From Fimenecus sp045543095 (GTDB lineage: Bacteria > Bacillota > Clostridia > Oscillospirales > Acutalibacteraceae), in NCBI GenBank assembly GCA_045543095.1, contig JAZQMC010000004.1, positions 1 through 53,976 on the forward strand: a DNA stretch of 53,976 nt, read 5' to 3'. The notes under the pieces are model-generated. The model did not search any database. It was not told the DNA's origin and saw nothing but the letters and a program-made list of their open reading frames with translations. Made by a program: the position numbers and the translations under genes. Positions within the stretch are counted from its first letter, which is position 1. Every line of letters begins with the position of its first letter. Positions 42,467 to 51,522 of the stretch are shown in pieces.

Positions 42467-44586
42467 TCTTCTTTTGCCTTTCTTTTACGCTCTGCTTTTT
42501 TCTCAAAGCCACAGCCCTCGTTAAGACAAACAAGCAATCCGCCTTTTCTCTTGAAAAGTGATTTTCCGCACTGCGGACAAAGGTCGTCTGTAGGCTTATC
42601 CCAAGTCATAAAGTTACATTCGGGGTAATTTCCGCAACCAAAGAAAGCAAATCCGCGTTTTGATTTCTTTTCGATTACCTTACCGCCACAAACAGGGCAG
42701 GTTGCCTTTGTTTCAACAACCAATGGCTTTGTATTTTTACATTCGGGATAACCGGGACAAGCAAGGAATTTACCAAATCTGCCTGACTTGATAACCATAT
42801 TTCTTCCGCATTTGTCACACTTAATATCGGTTTCGTCCTCTTTAAGCTTGATTTTCTGGCCCTGCATTTCGGTCTTTGCCTTGTCAACGGTTGCAATGAA
42901 ATCGTCATAGAATTCGTGAAGCATTTTAATGTAGTCAGTTTCACCGCTTTCAACCTCGTCAAGCTGTGATTCCATACCCGCAGTGAATTTTACATTAACG
43001 ATTTTCGGGAATTTATCTTTAAGAAGATTTGTAATCGCCTCACCGAGTTCAGTAGATTTCAACTGTTTTTGCTCACGGATTACATATTCTCTCTGTGTGA
43101 TTGTAGAAATAATTGATGCGTAAGTTGACGGACGACCAACACCTGTTTCTTCAAGTGCTTTGATAAGTGATGCTTCTGTGTAGCGTGCGGGTGGCTGTGT
43201 GAAATGCTGATTGCCTGCAAGCTCTTTCATCTTGATAGCATCGCCCTCGTTTATTTTTGGGAGCTTGCCCTCTTCCTCTTCATCCTCGTCAGTTCCGCTT
43301 TCATAAAGGCGGGTATAACCGTCAAAGCGAACTGAATATCCGCTTGCAGAGAATGTGATAAATTTATTCTGTGCCTTATCTTCTGCATTTGCACCTTGAA
43401 TTTCAGCCTTAACGGTATCCTGAACGCAGTTAGCCATAAGAGATGCCATAAAGCGTTTCCAGATAAGATTATATAATTTATACTGCTCGGCTGTTAGACT
43501 TGCCTTAACTCTTTCAGGGGTCAAATCCATCATTGTTGGACGAATAGCCTCGTGACCGTCCTGTGCATTGGCACGAGTTTTATAATAACGGGGTTTTTCG
43601 GGAAGATATTCTGCACCGAAAGTGTTGCGAATATACTCGTTACCCGCCATTCTTGCCTCTTCTGAAATACGAAGAGAGTCGGTTCTCATATAAGTAATCA
43701 AACCGACAGAGCCAACACCCTGAATTTCAACACCTTCGTAAAGCTCCTGTGCAACTTTCATTGTTCTGCGAGCTTGGAAATTGAGCTTACGAGAAGCCTC
43801 TTGCTGAAGTGTAGATGTTGTGAAAGGTGGTGCAGGCTGACGGCGGCGAATTCCCTTTTTAACTGAAACAGCGGTATATTCCGCACCCTCAAGGCGAGCA
43901 AGATACATATCGCTCTGCTCTTTATTTGTGATTTTCACCTTGCCTGTTTCATCACCTGCAAACTGTGCATTAAATGCTTTTTTTGATGACGGAGCAAGCA
44001 TTTTAGCGTCAAGTGTCCAATATTCTTCGGGCACGAATGCACGGATTTCGTTTTCACGGTCAACAACAAGACGAACTGCAACTGACTGAACTCGTCCCGC
44101 AGAAAGTCCGCGACGGATTTTCTGTGAAATAAACGGACTGAGTGTATAACCTACAAGTCTGTCAAGAATTCGGCGAGCCTGCTGTGCATTCACCAAATCC
44201 AAATCTATTTTTTCGGGCTTTTCGATGCCCTTTACAACGCTGTTTTTATTGATTTCGTTGAATTTTACGCGATTACATTCATTCATATCCAACTCTAAAA
44301 GAGTTGCCAAGTGCCAAGAAATCGCTTCTCCCTCACGGTCGGGGTCGGCTGCGAGAATAACGCCGTCAGAATTGTCTGCCAATTCTTTAAGCTCTTTAAC
44401 GAGCTTTTCCTTGCCTTTAATTACAGCATATTTAGGGGCAAAATCGTGCTTTACATCAACGCTTAATTTTGCGGCGGGCAAATCACGGATATGACCCTTT
44501 GAGGAAACAACCGTATAGTCCTTTCCTAAATATTTCTGTATGCTTTTTGCCTTTGAAGGCGACTCAACAATTACAAGTTTTGACAT
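42463..44586 (-). CDS. topA: DNA topoisomerase I
   Basis: Type IA enzyme relaxing negative supercoils. The 707 residues have a Toprim domain (1-115) with DPDRE at 81-85, the catalytic Tyr299 in TYMRTDS, and three C-terminal zinc-ribbon-like modules (CDKCG...CPGYPEC, CPVCGG...CGNYPEC, CPQCGK...CLNEGC). The last ribbon is followed by a short Lys/Arg tail. It lies 32 bp after dprA. Confidence 0.97.
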   Translation of the reverse strand: MSKLVIVESPSKAKSIQKYLGKDYTVVSSKGHIRDLPAAKLSVDVKHDFAPKYAVIKGKEKLVKELKELADNSDGVILAADPDREGEAISWHLATLLELDMNECNRVKFNEINKNSVVKGIEKPEKIDLDLVNAQQARRILDRLVGYTLSPFISQKIRRGLSAGRVQSVAVRLVVDRENEIRAFVPEEYWTLDAKMLAPSSKKAFNAQFAGDETGKVKITNKEQSDMYLARLEGAEYTAVSVKKGIRRRQPAPPFTTSTLQQEASRKLNFQARRTMKVAQELYEGVEIQGVGSVGLITYMRTDSLRISEEARMAGNEYIRNTFGAEYLPEKPRYYKTRANAQDGHEAIRPTMMDLTPERVKASLTAEQYKLYNLIWKRFMASLMANCVQDTVKAEIQGANAEDKAQNKFITFSASGYSVRFDGYTRLYESGTDEDEEEEGKLPKINEGDAIKMKELAGNQHFTQPPARYTEASLIKALEETGVGRPSTYASIISTITQREYVIREQKQLKSTELGEAITNLLKDKFPKIVNVKFTAGMESQLDEVESGETDYIKMLHEFYDDFIATVDKAKTEMQGQKIKLKEDETDIKCDKCGRNMVIKSGRFGKFLACPGYPECKNTKPLVVETKATCPVCGGKVIEKKSKRGFAFFGCGNYPECNFMTWDKPTDDLCPQCGKSLFKRKGGLLVCLNEGCGFEKKAERKRKAKEE

Positions 44587-44618
44587 ATATCATCATCCTA
44601 AAAATGTTTAAATACTGT

Positions 44619-45836
44619 TTAGTTTATTTTATATCTTCTTCCGCTGATTTGTAACACAAGCCCGTAAATTTCAAGCTCGGTCAGGGCGGATAGAGTTTTT
44701 TCTGTATTAAGATTGCATTTTACTGCAATTTCATCAACATGCATTGGCTCTGTGCCGATAAAATCGTACACCGTTTTTGCTTCTTGTGTAAGATAATCGG
44801 GAGCATTCTTTTTAGTAGCGGTAGGCGTAACCTTTTCAACCGTTTTTGCAACTTTCGTTTTTTCCTTGCCCTCGTTACAAAATCCCTCTGTTTTAAGATA
44901 TTTCTGTGCTCGACGGATAATCTCATCATCGGGAAAACGGTTTTCATTATTGATTTTATCAAAAAACCTATAACAATATTCCTCTAAAATATCATTTGGT
45001 GAAAATACTGCCCTCGCACCGTTACGGATAAGGTTGTTTGTACCTAAAAACGAGGAGCTTACCAAATCGCCGGGGACTGCAAAAACGTCCCTACCCTGCT
45101 CACTTGCTAATCGGGCAGTTATAAGAGAACCGCTTCTCTCACCCGCTTCAACAACCACCGTACCAAGCGTAAGACCTGAAATAATGCGGTTTCGTTGAGG
45201 AAATGAGATTTTACTTGCAGGTGCAAATGGCGGATATTCTGAAATCACCGCACCGTTTACGGCTATTTCGCGTCGCAACGGTTCATTCTCCATAAGATAT
45301 TTTGTACCAAGCCCGCAACCCAATACGCATACCGTTTTGCCGTTTTCTTCAAGAGCACCGCGATGAGCCTCGCTGTCAATTCCCAACGCACCACCCGAAA
45401 CAACGGTAAAGCCTATGCTGGCCATTGCAGATGACAAAGCTCTTGCAACCGCTCTGCCGTAGTCCGACGCTTTTCTCGCACCCACAACGGATACTGAAAG
45501 TTCATTGTTAAGGCAGGTTTCGTCACCGTCAACATATAATGCCAATGGTAAATCCTGCAATGTGATAAGATTTTGAGGATAATCTTTACTTGACGGGGTA
45601 AGAAGCTTCCAACCCTTTTCTCTTGAAACACTTAAAATCTCTTCCGCCTTTTCGATGGGAAAGCTTTTAAGCCTTTCAAGTTGACGACGCCCCACCACAT
45701 TAAGTTCAAACAACTCACGAAGCGTTGAGCCGTAAATCTCATAAGGATTCCACTCATAATATGAAACTAAATCAAGACACGACGCACCTGCACCCAAACC
45801 GCAAGCGAGCCACACCCAATATAAATCGTAGTTCAT
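44619..45836 (-). CDS. dprA: DNA-processing protein DprA
   Basis: DprA/Smf loads RecA on incoming single-stranded DNA in transformation. The product is 405 residues from the ATG at 45836, which overlaps the upstream stop (ATGA); an in-frame GTG 15 bp earlier is less likely. An N-terminal helical SAM-like part, the Rossmann-like DprA domain (about 100-305) with SVVGARKASDYG and GSGxL-type AGERSGSLIT, and a C-terminal winged-helix-like domain (about 335-405) are visible. No other competence gene lies here. Confidence 0.95.
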   Translation of the reverse strand: MNYDLYWVWLACGLGAGASCLDLVSYYEWNPYEIYGSTLRELFELNVVGRRQLERLKSFPIEKAEEILSVSREKGWKLLTPSSKDYPQNLITLQDLPLALYVDGDETCLNNELSVSVVGARKASDYGRAVARALSSAMASIGFTVVSGGALGIDSEAHRGALEENGKTVCVLGCGLGTKYLMENEPLRREIAVNGAVISEYPPFAPASKISFPQRNRIISGLTLGTVVVEAGERSGSLITARLASEQGRDVFAVPGDLVSSSFLGTNNLIRNGARAVFSPNDILEEYCYRFFDKINNENRFPDDEIIRRAQKYLKTEGFCNEGKEKTKVAKTVEKVTPTATKKNAPDYLTQEAKTVYDFIGTEPMHVDEIAVKCNLNTEKTLSALTELEIYGLVLQISGRRYKIN

Positions 45837-46615
45837 TTTACCAATTCCCACATAGTTATTGACGCCGCAGCCGCTGCATTTAAAGATTCTGCTCTGCCCG
45901 ACATTTTTATGGTAATTTTTTCGTCACATAAGTCTATAATTTCTTGTGACACACCATTGCCCTCGTTACCGATTATACAAATCGCACCCTTTGAAAAGTC
46001 AACCTTTGTGATGTCTTTTGCATCTCTGTCAGGTACAGTTGCAAAAGAACTTATTCCCATTTTTTTGCATTTTTCTATTTCTTTTTCAAGGCTTTGACAC
46101 ACTCTGACCGGCAATCTGTATAACGCACCCATTGAAGCTCTTAAAGCCTTTGGATTGTAAATATCACAACCACCACAAATTACCATTCCGTCAATGCCAA
46201 AGGCCTCTGCAGTACGTGAAATCGCACCAAGATTGTCGGGATTTTGAATTGTGTCGAGTGCAATATATCTTTTGCCCTTTTCATATTCAAAGGTATTGTG
46301 CTTCATTGCCACGGTACAAACCACACCCTGCGGAGTTACCGTATCGCTGATGCTTTTTAAAACATCATTGCTGACCGTATAAAACGCCTTACAGTTATCA
46401 CTCAGAGATTTAATCTCATCAACATACTTTTCAGCACAGTTTTCAGTACAAAATACACTTTGAATTTCACAACCACTCAAAAGGGCATCAAGACACAAAC
46501 GGACACCTTCCACTACGAAAAGTCCGCTGTTTTTTCTATCTTTTGAAGATGTCAAAAGAGCCTTTACATCTTTAATTTTTGGGTTTTTAATTGCGGTAAT
46601 TACAAAATCTGACAT
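45833..46615 (-). CDS. TrmH/SpoU-family RNA 2'-O-methyltransferase
   Basis: A 260-residue SPOUT methyltransferase. The N-terminal substrate-binding domain (about 1-95) is followed by a SAM-knot domain with DTIQNPDNLGAISRTAEAFG, CIIGNEGNGVSQEI and the C-terminal MSGRAESLNAAAAASI. rRNA and tRNA targets are both possible in this family. It is the first gene of the long minus-strand string and follows the rplT terminator. Confidence 0.92.
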   Translation of the reverse strand: MSDFVITAIKNPKIKDVKALLTSSKDRKNSGLFVVEGVRLCLDALLSGCEIQSVFCTENCAEKYVDEIKSLSDNCKAFYTVSNDVLKSISDTVTPQGVVCTVAMKHNTFEYEKGKRYIALDTIQNPDNLGAISRTAEAFGIDGMVICGGCDIYNPKALRASMGALYRLPVRVCQSLEKEIEKCKKMGISSFATVPDRDAKDITKVDFSKGAICIIGNEGNGVSQEIIDLCDEKITIKMSGRAESLNAAAAASITMWELVK

Positions 46616-46632
46616 AATTTTAAAAAATGGAA

Positions 46633-46666
46633 AACCACGCGCGAGGGTCTTTCCTCATGCGTGGTT
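46633..46666 (-). terminator. Terminator after rplT
   Basis: Stem AACCACGC / GCGTGGTT extended by GAGG / CCTC, followed on the minus strand by TTTTCCATTTTTT. It separates the infC operon from the trmH-like gene. Confidence 0.8.
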
Positions 46667-46672
46667 ATTTTC

Positions 46673-47029
46673 TTATTTAAGAGCTTCTTTTGCTTTTTCT
46701 GTAAGTGCTGTAAATGCTGCAGGGTCTGCAATAGCAATTTCTGAAAGCATTTTTCTGTTAAGGTCAATACCAGCTTTTTTAAGACCGTTGATGAATGTTG
46801 AGTAGTTCATACCGTTCATCTTGCAAGCTGCTGAAATTCTTGTAATCCAGAGTTTTCTGAAATCACGTTTCTTCTGCTTTCTGCCGATATATGCATAGTT
46901 ACCGCTCTTCATAACAGCCTGTTTTGCAGTTCTGAAAAGCTTGCTCTTTGAACCATAGTAGCCCTTAGCGAGCTTTAATACTTTATTTCTTCTTTTGCGA
47001 GTCATCATCGCACCTTTAATACGTGCCAT
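46673..47029 (-). CDS. rplT: 50S ribosomal protein L20
   Basis: bL20, an early 50S assembly protein and, in Firmicutes, the regulator of its own operon. The 118 residues include the basic N-terminal extension TRKRRNKVLKLAKGYYGSK and the C-terminal globular part from about residue 60. Third gene of infC-rpmI-rplT. Confidence 0.98.
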   Translation of the reverse strand: MARIKGAMMTRKRRNKVLKLAKGYYGSKSKLFRTAKQAVMKSGNYAYIGRKQKKRDFRKLWITRISAACKMNGMNYSTFINGLKKAGIDLNRKMLSEIAIADPAAFTALTEKAKEALK

Positions 47030-47073
47030 TTCTCTTTACCTCCGATAGTGTACTTTCGATTTTGATGTTATCT

Positions 47074-47271
47074 TTATTTGTAAGGAATAAGACGCTTAAT
47101 CTGTGCTGTATTTGTCTTATCAGCAACAGCTGTCTGACGAAGTCCTCTTTTTCTCTTTGTGCTCTTCTTTGTCAAGATGTGTGACTTGTTAGCGTGTGCT
47201 CTGATTGGCTTGCCGTTCTTTGAAAGCTTAAATCTCTTTTTAGCTCCGCTATGTGTTTTAATCTTTGGCAT
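47074..47271 (-). CDS. rpmI: 50S ribosomal protein L35
   Basis: bL35, 65 residues, with the characteristic MPKIKTHSGAKKRFKLSKNG start and HILTKKSTKRKR. It lies between infC and rplT. Confidence 0.98.
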   Translation of the reverse strand: MPKIKTHSGAKKRFKLSKNGKPIRAHANKSHILTKKSTKRKRGLRQTAVADKTNTAQIKRLIPYK

Positions 47272-47293
47272 AATAATATCCTCCTAATATAAA

Positions 47294-47812
47294 TTACTTA
47301 TTGCCTTTGGGTGAAAGGAACATAAGCATCTGACGACCCTCAAGCTTTGCGGGTTTGTCAACATTGCCCAATTCCTCAACTGCAACTGCAAAACGCTCCA
47401 TAATTCCGTTACCGAGGTGAGCGTGAGCCATTTCACGACCTCTGAAGCGGATTGAAACCTTTACTTTGTTGCCTGATTTCAAGAACTTGAGTGCGTGATT
47501 TACCTTTGTCTCAAAGTCGTGCGTATCAATGTTGACAGAAAGGCGGATTTCTTTAGTTTCAACAACCTTCTGATTTTTCTTTGCTTCTTTTTCTTTTTTT
47601 GCCTTGTCAAAGCGGTATTTGCCGTAGTCCATAATCTTACATACGGGTGGCTGTGCATTGGGGGCAATTTTTACAAGGTCAAGGTTGCGTTTTGTAGCTT
47701 CCTTGTATGCGTCTTTAGCTGACATAATGCCAAGCTGTTCGCCGTCGTCAGTAATAACTCTGACTTCCTTGTCGCGAATTTCTTCATTGATTTGCAATTC
47801 TTTGGTACTGAT
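47294..47812 (-). CDS. infC: Translation initiation factor IF-3, starting at AUC
   Basis: IF-3 checks start-codon pairing on the 30S subunit. The proposed start is ATC at 47812, giving a 172-residue product beginning (f)M-STKELQINEEIRDKEVRV. Support: AAGAGG lies 9 nt upstream; N-terminal residues align with Bacillus IF-3; a later TTG at 47797 lacks a placed Shine-Dalgarno and would cut five residues. Non-canonical AUU/AUC starts are the known basis of IF-3 autoregulation. N-domain about 1-80, Lys-rich linker, and C-domain to the end. Confidence 0.95.
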   Translation of the reverse strand: MSTKELQINEEIRDKEVRVITDDGEQLGIMSAKDAYKEATKRNLDLVKIAPNAQPPVCKIMDYGKYRFDKAKKEKEAKKNQKVVETKEIRLSVNIDTHDFETKVNHALKFLKSGNKVKVSIRFRGREMAHAHLGNGIMERFAVAVEELGNVDKPAKLEGRQMLMFLSPKGNK

Positions 47813-47961
47813 AAATAAACACCTCTTTAGCTAAATTAAAAAGTGGACAGATAAATTCTGTCCACTACAATACACAATAATTCTTAAAAAGAAAATGTAT
47901 TGACCATTCAACTCTTTCGCCGAAAGGTGAGAACAAAATTTACTGCTCTGCTTTATTTTGC
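47813..47961 (-). ncRNA. 5' leader of infC-rpmI-rplT (L20-leader type)
   Basis: About 148 nt lie between the expected transcription start and the infC start codon. The leader ends in an attenuator hairpin with a T run (47836-47865) just before the Shine-Dalgarno. In Firmicutes this position holds the L20 leader, where bL20 binding favours termination. The L20-binding fold itself was not verified. Confidence 0.6.
47836..47865 (-). terminator. Attenuator hairpin in the infC leader
   Basis: Perfect 9-bp stem GTGGACAGA / TCTGTCCAC (47857-47865 and 47843-47851) with a 5-nt loop, followed on the minus strand by T5 and TTAATTTAG. It lies upstream of the coding region but downstream of the promoter, so it is a leader terminator. 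Confidence 0.85.
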
Positions 47962-47967
47962 TCTGTT

Positions 47968-47995
47968 ATTATAACACATTTTATGCGTTTGTCAA
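47968..47995 (-). promoter_or_regulatory. Strong promoter of infC-rpmI-rplT
   Basis: Perfect TTGACA (47990-47995) and TATAAT (47968-47973) on the minus strand, 16-bp spacer. It is the best sigma-A promoter in the window, as expected for translation genes. Confidence 0.9.
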
Positions 47996-48055
47996 CAATT
48001 TTTTTGAAATATTTTTGTCACTGTACAGGTGCATTTCGAATTACCAATTTCGCAT

Positions 48056-48085
48056 TAAAAAATCCGACCTTGCGGTCGGATTTTT
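48056..48085 (-). terminator. Terminator of the LCAT-like hydrolase gene
   Basis: Stem AATCCGACC / GGTCGGATT with a TTGC loop, ending in T6 on the minus strand, directly after the stop codon at 48087. Confidence 0.88.
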
Positions 48086-48086
48086 C

Positions 48087-50156
48087 TTATTCTTCGCGTT
48101 TGCGTTTAATCACAACGCCTGTTGAAATTCCTGCTATTCCCACAAGTGCCGCGGTAGCGACTATTGCTGCTGTTGCTTTTGTAAATTTAGCGGTTGTGTT
48201 TGGAATTTCTCCTGTTACATTATCTTTATTATCATTGCCATCCGGTTCGTTGGGTGTTGGTGTATCCGGTTGCTCTTCTGTAGGCGGTGTATCAGGTGCG
48301 GGCTGTTCAGGTATCGGCGATTCGGGTGTTGGCGTGATTATCGGCTCGTCTTCCTCGCTCGGTAATTCAACACCGTCATCAAGCAAATATTCATACTTAT
48401 AAATCTGTTCATTTGAAAGAGGAGTAAATGAAACTACCTCATCAACATAAGTAAGCTGTGTATTCATAATTGAATATGTTATATTTACCGCAAATGGTGT
48501 TTCTGCATTTGCAAAATCATTATTTGTAGCCTTGATTGTTGCAGTATTTCCCTTAACAACTGTCATTCCGCGAGTGAAAGTAAAGTCAATATCCGCACCA
48601 ACTGCCTCGATTTCCCAAATCTGAATATTTGATTCTGCAGAAAGATTTGTTATTTCAAGTGCCGTGTCAACTGTTGTGTGATAGCCTGCACTTGTGTTAT
48701 CAAATCGGGCATAAAGTACTTCGCCCGGGTTCTGTGACCAGTTAAATTGAGGATATGCCTTGCTTGAGAATACATTTTCAATGTCGCCCCACAAGAAATC
48801 GTGAACAAGGTTTTTTGTATATTGGTCGTGCATAATCATACCATGGCCTTGACCTCTTACATACCAAGTATTATCGGGCATAAAGCCTGTTGAAGCGTCA
48901 ATGTCAAAATTTGGAGAAATGTGATAGTGATTAGGGTCTGCACACACTGTGCCTGCCTGACTATAATCCGCGGGGAATGTTTCGCCAAGCGGTGTACAAA
49001 CTGAACCCGATGACAAATATGTATCAATAAGAATATCAGAATTATATTTACCATTAATCGAGTCATATCCGTTACCCACAACATAGCCCAATCTTGTGCC
49101 CGCAGCTTTAATTTCAGCAAGTTCATTTGCAAGGCTTAAACCGCCATTTGAAATATCTGTATGGTATTTCACCGTATCAGCATAGAGTTTGCCATTTTTT
49201 TCTGCATTAAGCCCAACATACTCAAGTGCATCTTCAAAATAATTGTGAGGCACAAAATCCCACAAGGACGGAATTAAAACAATACCCTCAAGCAAATCAG
49301 TATTTATAAGTGCACGGTTTACAATATCAACAAGAAATTCGTCAAGAGTGAGAAGATGTACAAGCCACTCCCAGTCTTTTTCATGCTCAAATCCGTGCTC
49401 AATAAATTTAATAACGTCTTCAAGATTTGCATCTACATATTCACCTGTAAAAAATGAGCCTACGGCAGATGTTCCCAAGGTTGCAGGGTCACCGAAAATG
49501 GCACGCCTTACATCACCTTTATAACCATAATAATAAAGATATGATGTACCGTACTGACCGCCGTGGCTTAAACCATAAATGTCAACTTGTTCTGCACCTG
49601 TAATCGCTTTTACCTCCTGAATGTATGCATCAAGGTCAGCAGCGGAATCCACCTGACTCTGTCGCCAGTCCTGAGTAAAGCCGAAAACATTTTCTGCCCC
49701 GACCTCTGCAATTGCCATTTCTGCAACTACTGCCTCGGGGATATACTGCTCCATACCGTTTTCAATAAGCGTTGATGCACGGGTTGCCGCCGCACCGCTT
49801 GGGTACGGAACAAGATTATTCTTTGATGTACCGTCGGGGTACATTTCAAGAGGTGCAAAATACTCTTGCAACACATCGACAATTGCATCGCCCAATTCAT
49901 TCTGATTAAGTGTCACATCGGCAAACAAGCCTAAAAGTTTATTGCCGATGTCATCAAAATTCAACGGCCATGCAAGTTTTACTTCGCCGTTTTCAAAAAT
50001 CGGGTTGCCGTTAGCATCAGCATAAGCAAGGCTTGGACCTGAATAGCCCTGTAAAATAACTATTGGCACTTTTTCTTCCTCTTGTGCCATAACGCCGATT
50101 GACATTACAGAAAAAACCATAATTACCGAAAGAACTATCGCCAATAACTTTTTCAT
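48087..50156 (-). CDS. Secreted LCAT-like alpha/beta hydrolase with C-terminal surface anchor
   Basis: A 689-residue exported protein from the ATG at 50156 (AAAGGGG at suitable distance; an ATG 6 bp earlier is too close). A signal peptide is cleaved near VMA-QEEE. The hydrolase domain starts with VPIVILQGYSGPSL, has the LCAT-like DWR in GFTQDWRQ, and nucleophile Ser197 in the elbow GLSHGG. The likely late histidine is in GQGHGMIMH. A beta-sandwich region (about 485-610) and a Pro/Thr/Glu spacer follow. The end is GEIPNTT, a hydrophobic helix and KRKREE, resembling a sortase signal but without LPxTG. Substrate: probably a lipid or other ester. Confidence 0.8.
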   Translation of the reverse strand: MKKLLAIVLSVIMVFSVMSIGVMAQEEEKVPIVILQGYSGPSLAYADANGNPIFENGEVKLAWPLNFDDIGNKLLGLFADVTLNQNELGDAIVDVLQEYFAPLEMYPDGTSKNNLVPYPSGAAATRASTLIENGMEQYIPEAVVAEMAIAEVGAENVFGFTQDWRQSQVDSAADLDAYIQEVKAITGAEQVDIYGLSHGGQYGTSYLYYYGYKGDVRRAIFGDPATLGTSAVGSFFTGEYVDANLEDVIKFIEHGFEHEKDWEWLVHLLTLDEFLVDIVNRALINTDLLEGIVLIPSLWDFVPHNYFEDALEYVGLNAEKNGKLYADTVKYHTDISNGGLSLANELAEIKAAGTRLGYVVGNGYDSINGKYNSDILIDTYLSSGSVCTPLGETFPADYSQAGTVCADPNHYHISPNFDIDASTGFMPDNTWYVRGQGHGMIMHDQYTKNLVHDFLWGDIENVFSSKAYPQFNWSQNPGEVLYARFDNTSAGYHTTVDTALEITNLSAESNIQIWEIEAVGADIDFTFTRGMTVVKGNTATIKATNNDFANAETPFAVNITYSIMNTQLTYVDEVVSFTPLSNEQIYKYEYLLDDGVELPSEEDEPIITPTPESPIPEQPAPDTPPTEEQPDTPTPNEPDGNDNKDNVTGEIPNTTAKFTKATAAIVATAALVGIAGISTGVVIKRKREE

Positions 50157-50190
50157 AACCATTCCCCTTTACAGAAAAATTTATATGTCT

Positions 50191-50219
50191 ATTTTACACC
50201 CTATAAATAAAAAAAGCAA
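50191..50219 (-). promoter_or_regulatory. Possible promoter of the LCAT-like hydrolase
   Basis: Minus strand TTGCTT (50214-50219), 17-bp spacer, TAAAAT (50191-50196). It overlaps the T run of the upstream terminator. Confidence 0.5.
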
Positions 50220-50255
50220 TAAAACGGCGGTACTCAAAACGAGCACCGCCGTAAA
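50212..50255 (-). terminator. Terminator of the M28-lipoprotein operon
   Basis: Stem ACGGCGGT-x-CTC / GAG-x-ACCGCCGT (50224-50252) with one mismatch. On the minus strand it is followed by TTTTATTGC and T7. Confidence 0.82.
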
Positions 50256-50295
50256 AATATTTGCTTTGTTTTTGTGAAAAATTACAACTGTTCAA

Positions 50296-51498
50296 TTATT
50301 CTGCAGTTGTATCTTCAACTTCCCAACCGAAGTTATATGTAAGTGAAGATGTGCAAGGGAATTCAACAACCACTGTGCCGTATTCTGCGAGTGCACCTGT
50401 AAATGTAACATTTGCCGTAATCACCATATTCTTTTCATAAGTAGCATAAGTCATCTGGTCGTTTACTGCATTAAAGCCTGCAGAAATCTTGCAAGGAGTA
50501 AAAGCAATTTCAAATCCGTTTACCTTGAGATAGCTTTCTGCAACCTTGAACTGCTCTAAAATGCCGTCTTTTTCACGAACTGTGAAAGCCTTTTTAACGC
50601 TTGCAACATCGGGCTTAACTGCAATATTGATTGTTCTGTAAATTTCTGACGGAACAAAAATGTATTCACCCTCAAGTTCACCCTCGGTGTATTCAGCATT
50701 GTTGCCTTTTGCGTCAAGGTCGTGAACATAAGTATAGACAAGTGAAGAATAAACCGGTTGTGTTACAATGCCTGTTTCTTCATTTTTATCTGTGTAAAGG
50801 TCTGCAAGAGTGAGTGTACTTGCAGTTTTTTCGCCAAGGGGATAAATGATATTTGTCAAATCCTCGTTAAAATCAGTTGCAACAAGTTTATCTTTATCAT
50901 CTTCCTTAACCTGATATTTCTCTTCGTTTGAAATATTCATAAGGAACTTACCAATATCCTGTAAAGCCATATCTGCATAAAGGCGGAATGCTGCTTTGAG
51001 TTCGTCCTGACCGTCGAGAAGCTCGCCGTTTTCATTCATAAACTTAACACCATTACCGTGGTTAATCCAGAAATTCTCATAGTATGAAACTCTTGCAACA
51101 CCGGTTGTTTTGATTTCATTGATTTTTTCGTTGAAATAATCAAGAATTCCCTGCTGATTTCCGATAAATGTTGCCATTTCTTCGTCAGAGATAAGAGCAA
51201 TTATATCTGCAAAATAATCTTTGTCGCCGAATTTTGAAACAAGCTCATAATATGAAAGCTGAACCTCACGGCTGTCAAGCTTTTTATTGGTGTTTTCAAA
51301 AAGAGTTGCAAGCTGGTCGCCGGGGAGCACATTTTTAAGCTCGCCGTAAGTAAATGTGAAATTCACATCTTTAAGGTCAGTCTTAACCGCTACTGCCTCA
51401 GGGCGATTAACCTCTGTACCGCCACAACCCGCAAAGCAAACAACCATAAGCACCATAACCATTACAATGCTGAAAATTCTCATAACATTCTTTTTCAT
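50296..51498 (-). CDS. Lipoprotein of unknown function
   Basis: A 400-residue exported lipoprotein. A Lys/Arg start, hydrophobic core and lipobox ending Phe-Ala-Gly-Cys25 give lipidation at Cys25, followed by GGTEVNR. The mature part alternates helical segments (about 45-200, repeated Glu/Lys/Phe/Tyr) and a beta-rich C-terminal half (about 215-395). I recognise no domain. It lies 24 bp after the membrane M28 peptidase gene and shares its terminator, so the two probably work in the same envelope process. Confidence 0.75.
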   Translation of the reverse strand: MKKNVMRIFSIVMVMVLMVVCFAGCGGTEVNRPEAVAVKTDLKDVNFTFTYGELKNVLPGDQLATLFENTNKKLDSREVQLSYYELVSKFGDKDYFADIIALISDEEMATFIGNQQGILDYFNEKINEIKTTGVARVSYYENFWINHGNGVKFMNENGELLDGQDELKAAFRLYADMALQDIGKFLMNISNEEKYQVKEDDKDKLVATDFNEDLTNIIYPLGEKTASTLTLADLYTDKNEETGIVTQPVYSSLVYTYVHDLDAKGNNAEYTEGELEGEYIFVPSEIYRTINIAVKPDVASVKKAFTVREKDGILEQFKVAESYLKVNGFEIAFTPCKISAGFNAVNDQMTYATYEKNMVITANVTFTGALAEYGTVVVEFPCTSSLTYNFGWEVEDTTAE

Positions 51499-51522
51499 TT
51501 ATATCTTCCCCTTTCGGTGAAA

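Noticed and set aside
44619..45836. A natural competence locus around dprA
   Set aside because: dprA is present in many non-transformable bacteria and no comE, comF or pilus genes occur here. The ComEB-like dCMP deaminase at 9790 is a housekeeping enzyme.
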